From NCBI GenBank assembly GCA_040226215.1, contig JAVKFF010000234.1, forward strand, positions 1 through 45,577: a stretch of 45,577 nt of DNA, in the 5' to 3' direction. Position 1 is the stretch's first letter. Each line of letters starts with the position of its first letter. A program made the position numbers and the translations under genes. This DNA is from JAVKFF01 sp040226215. Its GTDB lineage: Bacteria; Pseudomonadota; Alphaproteobacteria; DSM-16000; Inquilinaceae. Positions 41,176-45,577 of this stretch are shown here, piece by piece. A model generated the notes under the pieces. The model did not search any database, was not told where the DNA came from, and saw only the letters and a program-made list of their open reading frames with translations.

Positions 41176-42123
41176 ATGAACAAGGGTAGGACGAGGGTTC
41201 TGGGTACGCTGCTGGCCGCGCTGGCGCTGCCGGCGGCGGGCGCGCTGGCGCAGGACGGCATTCCGGTGCGCATCGGCGCGGTGCCGATTTCCGGGCATCT
41301 CGACGTCTATACCGCCGAGACGCTGGGCTATTTCGACGAGGAGGGCCTCGACGTCGAGATCGTGCAGGTCAGGTCCGGTGCCGAGGCGCAGGCCGCGGTC
41401 ATCGCCGGCGATCTGAACTTCATCGGCGTCAACGGCATCTCGATGATCTTCGGCCTGCACGAGGGCTTCGAGTTCGTGGTCGGCGCCGACGGCTTCCGGG
41501 CGCCGAACGAGCCGCCCGGCACCTCGGCCATCGTCGTGCGCGCCGACGGCGGCATCGACGAGCCGGCGGACCTCGAGGGTCAGCGCCTCGGCATCGTCAC
41601 CAGGCGCGGCCTGCACGAGCTTTACCTCGTCATGTGGGCCGAGGAGAACGACGTCGATCTCTCCACCATCACCTTCATCGAGGTCGGCTACGGCCAGATG
41701 ATCGACGCCCTGGTGGCCGAGCAGGTGGACGCGGTCATCCCGCTCGAGCCGATCATCACCGCCGGCGTGCAGTCTGGCCGGGTGGAGGTGCTGTCCTTCT
41801 ACGACACCGAGGTCGACCCCGGACACGCCAATGGCCTCTGGGTCGGCATGCGCGACTGGGCGGAGGAGAACACCGATGCCATGAACGGCTTCCAGAACGC
41901 GGTCAACCGGGCCCACACCTATCTCAACGAGAACCCGGAGGAGCGTGCCCGCCTGACCGTCGAATGGACGAACCAGTCGCCGGAGTTGGTGGCCGCCGCG
42001 GCGGAGGACGAGTTCACCACCGAACTGCCGATCGAGTCCGTGCAGTGGCAGGCTGACCGCATGCATGAGCTGGGCTGGATCGAGAACGAGGTCGACGTCT
42101 CCGGCGCCTTCTGGGTGCAGTAG
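41176..42123 (+). CDS. ABC substrate-binding protein (NMT1/SsuA-like)
   Basis: The 315-residue periplasmic protein has a signal peptide (VLGTLLAALALPAAGALAQ) and the NMT1/SsuA opening IPVRIGAVPISGHLDVYTAE, LGYFDEEGLDVEIVQVRSGA, then GVNGISMIFGLHEGFEFVVG. It carries no lipoprotein Cys. AAGGGAGG precedes ATG 41176. By position it delivers the substrate of the adjacent amidohydrolase to the permease. An aromatic carboxylate is plausible given the phthalate-type genes, but binding residues cannot be assigned by eye. Confidence 0.9.
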   Translation: MNKGRTRVLGTLLAALALPAAGALAQDGIPVRIGAVPISGHLDVYTAETLGYFDEEGLDVEIVQVRSGAEAQAAVIAGDLNFIGVNGISMIFGLHEGFEFVVGADGFRAPNEPPGTSAIVVRADGGIDEPADLEGQRLGIVTRRGLHELYLVMWAEENDVDLSTITFIEVGYGQMIDALVAEQVDAVIPLEPIITAGVQSGRVEVLSFYDTEVDPGHANGLWVGMRDWAEENTDAMNGFQNAVNRAHTYLNENPEERARLTVEWTNQSPELVAAAAEDEFTTELPIESVQWQADRMHELGWIENEVDVSGAFWVQ

Positions 42124-42158
42124 GCGCCAGGGCGGTCGCAGAAGGATCGGGCGGCACG

Positions 42159-42959
42159 ATGGCGCTACAGGTCGCCGATGTCGGCATGGCGTTCCCGGGT
42201 GCGAACGGGGACGCCCTGCAGGTGCTCGACCGCGTCAGCTTCGCGGTCGAGTATGGCAGCTTCAACACGCTGGTCGGGCCATCGGGCTGCGGCAAGTCCA
42301 CGCTCCTGCAGATCATGGCCGGCCTCGTGCCGGCGACCGAAGGTGCGGTCTCGCTCGACGGCCGGCCCTACGCGACACCGCCCGGCGAGGTCATCTACCT
42401 CTTCCAGCAATACACCCGTTCGCTGCTGCCCTGGCTGACGGTGCGGGACAACATCTCCTTCGGCCTGCGCATGCAGGGCGCGCTCAGCCGGACCGCGATC
42501 GCCGGGCGGGTGGCCGAGCTGATCCGCATTGTCGGGCTCGACGGGTTCGAGAACTACTTTCCCCGGCAGATCTCCGGCGGCATGCAGCAGCGCGTCGCGA
42601 TCGCCCGGGCGCTGGCCTGCCAGCCCAAGGTGCTGCTGATGGACGAGCCCTTCAGTTCGGTCGATGCCCTGACCCGCTCAAGCCTGCAGGATCAGACCCT
42701 GCGCCTGTGGCGGGAACTCGACCTCACCATCGTCTTCGTCACCCACGATATCGAAGAGGCGATCTATCTCGGCCAGAACGTGCGGGTGCTGGGCGGCCGT
42801 CCGGCGCGGGTGATAGAGGACGTGGACATCGACCTGCCGGCCGAGCGCAACCAGCTCGACACCCGCGAGCACCCGAATTTCCTGCGTTACCGCCACGCCC
42901 TCCTGACGGCGATCTACGAGAATCCGTCGGCTGCGCCGGAGATCGCGAAGGCATCCTAG
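42159..42959 (+). CDS. ABC transporter ATP-binding protein
   Basis: The 266-residue ATPase has Walker A GPSGCGKST, Q-loop LFQQYTRSLLPWL, signature ISGGMQQRVAIARAL, Walker B VLLMDEPFSSVD and H-loop VTHDIEEA. The Q-loop's RSLLPWLTV is characteristic of the nitrate/sulfonate/taurine subfamily. It is the last gene of the operon that starts at 38821. A 372-nt gap with no gene follows. Confidence 0.94.
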   Translation: MALQVADVGMAFPGANGDALQVLDRVSFAVEYGSFNTLVGPSGCGKSTLLQIMAGLVPATEGAVSLDGRPYATPPGEVIYLFQQYTRSLLPWLTVRDNISFGLRMQGALSRTAIAGRVAELIRIVGLDGFENYFPRQISGGMQQRVAIARALACQPKVLLMDEPFSSVDALTRSSLQDQTLRLWRELDLTIVFVTHDIEEAIYLGQNVRVLGGRPARVIEDVDIDLPAERNQLDTREHPNFLRYRHALLTAIYENPSAAPEIAKAS

Positions 42960-43113
42960 CGCGGCCATCGATCTGCTGGCTGTCCGGACACACCCAGCTC
43001 GTCGATGACAAGACGCTCAATCCTCATGAGAGCAGCGGATTCAGACGTGTGGGTGGAATCGCCGACGCGGTTCCGCCTGATCGCCACCAGCCCTGGGCGC
43101 GACCCCGGACGGA

Positions 43114-43143
43114 TATGCCCCGGGCCGGTATGCCCCGGGCCGG
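43114..43143. repeat. Two perfect 15-bp tandem repeats
   Basis: TATGCCCCGGGCCGG occurs twice in direct succession and a third copy starts as TATGG. It lies in the non-coding gap. No function is evident. Confidence 0.6.
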
Positions 43144-43273
43144 TATGGCGCGACTGATCGGGATGGCTGTAGCATTTTGAAAGTTAACGGATATCGATCG
43201 ACACAGCGCGCCTCCCCGGCTTCCGAATGCGGGGCATGAGGTTCCTTTTGGCTGACGGCCTGTCGGATTCCCG

Positions 43274-43316
43274 TTGAAAATGTCATAAAACTGATATTAT
43301 GATTTAATGACATAAT
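43274..43316 (+). promoter_or_regulatory. AT-rich promoter with nested inverted repeats before tctC
   Basis: TTGAAA (43274-43279), 17 nt and TTATGA (43297-43302), or TATTAT at 43295, can form a promoter. Half-sites TCATAA (43283), TTATGA (43297) and ACATAA (43310) are about 14 bp apart. They make two overlapping dyads: TCATAA-8-TTATGA and ATTATG-9-CATAAT. This fits a regulator bound on or around the -10 box. Confidence 0.6.
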
Positions 43317-43331
43317 AAAGGGAGGAACCTG

Positions 43332-44282
43332 ATGAGTCGTCAGTACATCACGCTGCTGTCCGTGGGGATGGCCGCCGTCTCCGTGCCCGCCGGGGCCCAG
43401 ATCGCGGACTGTCCGGCCGGCTTTCCCGACGGTCCTATCACCATGCAGGTGGGCTACGCCGCCGGCGGCGGCACCGACACGGTCGCGCGCAGCTTCGCCA
43501 ACCATCTGGAGCAGATGACCGGATGGACGGTCGTCGTGGAGAATGTACCCGGCGCCGCCGGCGGCGTCATGGCCACCGGCCTGCTGAGCGCGCCGGCCGA
43601 CGGTTCGATCATCGGCGCCGGCACCAGCACGACGCTGGCCATCAGCCCCTACGAGTTGCCGGACATCCAGTACGCCTGGGACGATTTCCGCTATCTGGGA
43701 ACCGGCATGGCGCTGAACTACGCACTCGTCGCGCTTGAGGAGAAGCCCTACGACACGCTGGAGGAGTTCATCGACTGGGCGCGGGAACAGGGGCGTGCCA
43801 CCATCTCCGTCGGCTCGGTCAGCTACGAGATCGCGGTGCGCGAGATCGCCCGCCATTTCGACGTGAACCTGATCCCGATCCCCAGCGGCGGCTCGTCCTC
43901 GGCGCTGCGCGACGCGCTGGGCAACCACGTCGACGCGACGGTGCAGGGCACCGCTCACGTCTCGCAGCTGGAAGCCGGCACCATGGTCCAGCTGGCGACG
44001 CTGACATCGGAGCGTGCGTCCTACGCACCGGATGCGATGACACTGCTGGAAAGCGGCATGGACTTCTCGCTGGACGGCCACATCATCTTCTTCGTGCCGG
44101 GCGACACGCCGGACGACATCACGACCTGCCTGGCCGATGCGCTGCACGCCGTCACCGAGTCGGAGAGCTACACCCAGGTCATGAGCGACCTGCAGACGCG
44201 GGCGAACAATCTAGGGCCCGAGGGCACGGAGGCGTTCCTTGCCGATGCGGCGGCCTTCTACGAGGTAGCGCTGTCGCAATGA
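43332..44282 (+). CDS. tctC: TctC-type substrate-binding protein
   Basis: This 316-residue periplasmic protein has a signal peptide (YITLLSVGMAAVSVPAGAQ) and the Bug-family start ITMQVGYAAGGGTDTVARSF, then VVVENVPGAAGGV. The Bug/TctC fold binds carboxylates through water-bridged contacts of these loops. GGGAGG lies eight bases before ATG 43332. It is the first gene of a complete tctC-tctB-tctA operon, overlapping tctB as ATGA. It is only distantly similar to the binding protein at 4828. The ligand is unknown. Confidence 0.92.
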   Translation: MSRQYITLLSVGMAAVSVPAGAQIADCPAGFPDGPITMQVGYAAGGGTDTVARSFANHLEQMTGWTVVVENVPGAAGGVMATGLLSAPADGSIIGAGTSTTLAISPYELPDIQYAWDDFRYLGTGMALNYALVALEEKPYDTLEEFIDWAREQGRATISVGSVSYEIAVREIARHFDVNLIPIPSGGSSSALRDALGNHVDATVQGTAHVSQLEAGTMVQLATLTSERASYAPDAMTLLESGMDFSLDGHIIFFVPGDTPDDITTCLADALHAVTESESYTQVMSDLQTRANNLGPEGTEAFLADAAAFYEVALSQ

Positions 44283-44704
44283 TCCGGACCGATCGGATCC
44301 TGGGAGGCGTCGTCGCGGCCGGCGGCGCCTTCCTGCTCCTCTACCTGATCCCCACCCAGGTGACGGCGCTGCCGGAAAGGCTTCGCGATCCGGCCCTGTT
44401 TCCCAGCATCGCCGCCTGGATGATCCTCGGGCTCGGGCTGCTGCAGATCGTGCTGCCGGGGCCGGACGGGGCGTTGCCGACCCGGCGCGGCCTGGTCCGT
44501 GGCCTTGGCGTGTTCGCGGCGATCGCCCTGGCGTCGATCGTCCTGCCCCTTGCCGGCTTCGTGGCCACGGGGATCGGCCTGATGGCGGTCCTGTCGCTCT
44601 TCATGTTCGAACGCCGCCCCCTCTGGCTGGTGGTGACCGTCGTCGCGGCACCGCCCGGCGTGTGGGCGCTGTTCGAACTCGCCTTCCAGCGGCCGCTGCC
44701 ATGA
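44279..44704 (+). CDS. tctB: Tripartite tricarboxylate transporter small permease (TctB)
   Basis: This 141-residue membrane protein has four helices: ILGGVVAAGGAFLLLYLIPT, a second from about AAWMILGLGLLQIVLP, a third with FAAIALASIVLPLAGFVATG, and a fourth with LVVTVVAAPPGVWALFELAF. The pattern of a conserved FP before helix two (PALFPSIAAW) is typical of TctB. ATGA overlap with tctC indicates coupled translation. It forms the membrane complex with TctA. Confidence 0.9.
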   Translation: MIRTDRILGGVVAAGGAFLLLYLIPTQVTALPERLRDPALFPSIAAWMILGLGLLQIVLPGPDGALPTRRGLVRGLGVFAAIALASIVLPLAGFVATGIGLMAVLSLFMFERRPLWLVVTVVAAPPGVWALFELAFQRPLP

Positions 44705-44737
44705 TCCGCCCGACGCGACATCGCTCCCGGATGCGCC

Positions 44738-45577
44738 ATGCTTGACCTCGCGCTCATCACCCAGGGTCTCGCCGACGCCTTCACGTGGACGAACCTGCTC
44801 TACATCTTCATCGGCGTCGCCATCGGCCAGCTCGTCGGCGCCACGCCCGGTCTCAGCATCATCATGGCCCTTGCCATCGCGGTGCCGCTGACCTTCGCGC
44901 TCGACACGCTGACGGCACTCGCCTTCCTCATCTCGGTCAACAAGGGCGGCACGATCGGCGGCGCGGTGCCGGCGATCCTGCTCAACGTTCCGGGCACGCC
45001 GGAATCGGCGGCCACCGCACTCGACGGCCATCCCATGGCGCGCAAGGGCCGGCCGCTGAAGGCGATGAAGTACGGGCTCTATCACTCGGTCTCGGGCGAC
45101 CTCGGCTCGGACCTTGTGCTGATCCTGGTCGCCGCCCCCCTGGCACTCGTCGCCCTGCGCATGGGGCCGATCGAGATCACCGCGCTGATGATCCTCGCGT
45201 TCACGGTGATCACAGCCCTGCTGGGCGATTCCATGATCAAGGGGCTGACCGCCGCGGCGCTCGGCTTCCTCGTGGCCTGCGTCGGCCTCGACCCCGGCAC
45301 GGCGACGACCCGGTTCACCTTCGGCCAGCTCGAGCTCTATGACGGACTTCACCTGACCGCGCTCAGCATCGGCACGCTGGCGGTCAGCGAGATCGTCATG
45401 AGCATCGTCGCGGCACGCTCCGGCAGGCCGTCTGAGGCGCCGATCCGCGTCGGCGGTGGCACGCGCGACGACCGCAGGGTCACGCTGGGCGAGTTCCTCG
45501 CCAACAAGGGCGTCGCCTTCCGCGCCTTTGTCATCGGCACCATCATCGGCGCGATCCCCGGGCTGGGGTCGACAACG
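44738..45577 (+). CDS. tctA: Tripartite tricarboxylate transporter large permease (TctA), 3' truncated
   Basis: The first 280 residues are seen; the gene runs off the right edge. The first family repeat reads IGQLVGATPGLSIIMALAIA and the second begins IIGAIPGLGST. Between them are AVPAILLNVPGTPESAATAL and the cytoplasmic loop with GHPMARKGRPLKAMKYGLY. ATG 44738 lies 33 nt after tctB. It has no special ribosome-binding site. With TctB and TctC it makes a second tripartite system, without the TctB fusion seen at 13844. Confidence 0.92.
   Translation, partial: MLDLALITQGLADAFTWTNLLYIFIGVAIGQLVGATPGLSIIMALAIAVPLTFALDTLTALAFLISVNKGGTIGGAVPAILLNVPGTPESAATALDGHPMARKGRPLKAMKYGLYHSVSGDLGSDLVLILVAAPLALVALRMGPIEITALMILAFTVITALLGDSMIKGLTAAALGFLVACVGLDPGTATTRFTFGQLELYDGLHLTALSIGTLAVSEIVMSIVAARSGRPSEAPIRVGGGTRDDRRVTLGEFLANKGVAFRAFVIGTIIGAIPGLGSTT

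Larger units (their letters stand above)
42960..43331. other. 372-nt intergenic region with repeat and promoter
   Basis: No gene is recognisable. It contains two 15-bp tandem units at 43114-43143 and the AT-rich promoter of the next operon at 43274-43316, both listed separately. Confidence 0.5.

Noticed and set aside
43190..43197. GATATCGA as another MarR operator
   Set aside because: Only the short core is present, without the TTAGATATCTAA dyad or the TTGACA/TTAATA arrangement.
1..45577. tRNA, rRNA, CRISPR arrays, riboswitches, intact insertion sequences
   Set aside because: I looked for cloverleaf ends, spaced repeats and transposase motifs and saw none I could support.

Overview
The window looks like chromosome of a GC-rich, Gram-negative alphaproteobacterium, probably a free-living heterotroph. 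This rests on the high-GC codon use, periplasmic-binding-protein transporters (two tripartite tricarboxylate systems, one TRAP, one ABC), overlapping ATGA/GTGA gene junctions, and a GAF-kinase/adenylate-cyclase operon. It is a reading by eye, not a taxonomic assignment. I saw no rRNA, tRNA, CRISPR array or intact insertion sequence.

Region A (1-3221) holds three translationally coupled genes cut by the left edge: an APH-like kinase, a HopA1-family protein and a LanC cyclase with intact zinc ligands. Together these are the kinase, lyase and cyclase parts of a class V-type lanthipeptide synthetase. No precursor peptide is evident inside the window.

Region B (3748-17775) is a one-direction catabolic block: a phthalate-dioxygenase-type reductase without its oxygenase, a TctC-type binding protein, an isocitrate lyase/PEP mutase-family enzyme, a PF04909 amidohydrolase, a YdjA-type nitroreductase, an AbrB-type membrane protein, an acyl-CoA dehydrogenase, an ADP-forming acyl-CoA ligase, a TctA-TctB fusion permease, a D-2-hydroxyacid dehydrogenase and a LysR regulator. 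The likely theme is uptake and breakdown of an organic acid through CoA thioesters.

Region C (17808-27067) is regulatory and miscellaneous. It has an operon of a triple-GAF histidine kinase, a single-domain response regulator and a receiver-adenylate cyclase; a DUF433-like protein; a small secreted protein; and a LuxR-type TPR regulator followed by a methyltransferase. It ends in a 335-bp inverted duplicate of DNA found about 3 kb further on.

Region D (27067-42959) is the most coherent system. In the centre are homologues of the phthalate upper pathway: 4,5-dioxygenase (Pht3), its reductase (Pht2), dihydrodiol dehydrogenase (Pht4) and 4,5-dihydroxyphthalate decarboxylase (Pht5), with a MarR regulator. 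On each side lies a paralogous cassette of amidohydrolase plus DUF59 (MIP18/PaaD-like) protein plus a transporter: TRAP on the left, with an aldehyde dehydrogenase; ABC on the right. The two outer operons start from nearly identical promoters built as TAAGATATCTAATTT, 4 nt, TTGACAGCC, then TTAATA followed by a GAYATCGAAG element. Related GATATC-centred palindromes lie between pht3 and pht2 and beside the MarR gene. This looks like one MarR-controlled regulon that pairs two uptake routes with two related amidohydrolase/DUF59 modules.

Region E (43270-45577) begins a second tripartite tricarboxylate operon (tctC-tctB-tctA) from an AT-rich, operator-rich promoter. The tctA gene runs off the right edge.
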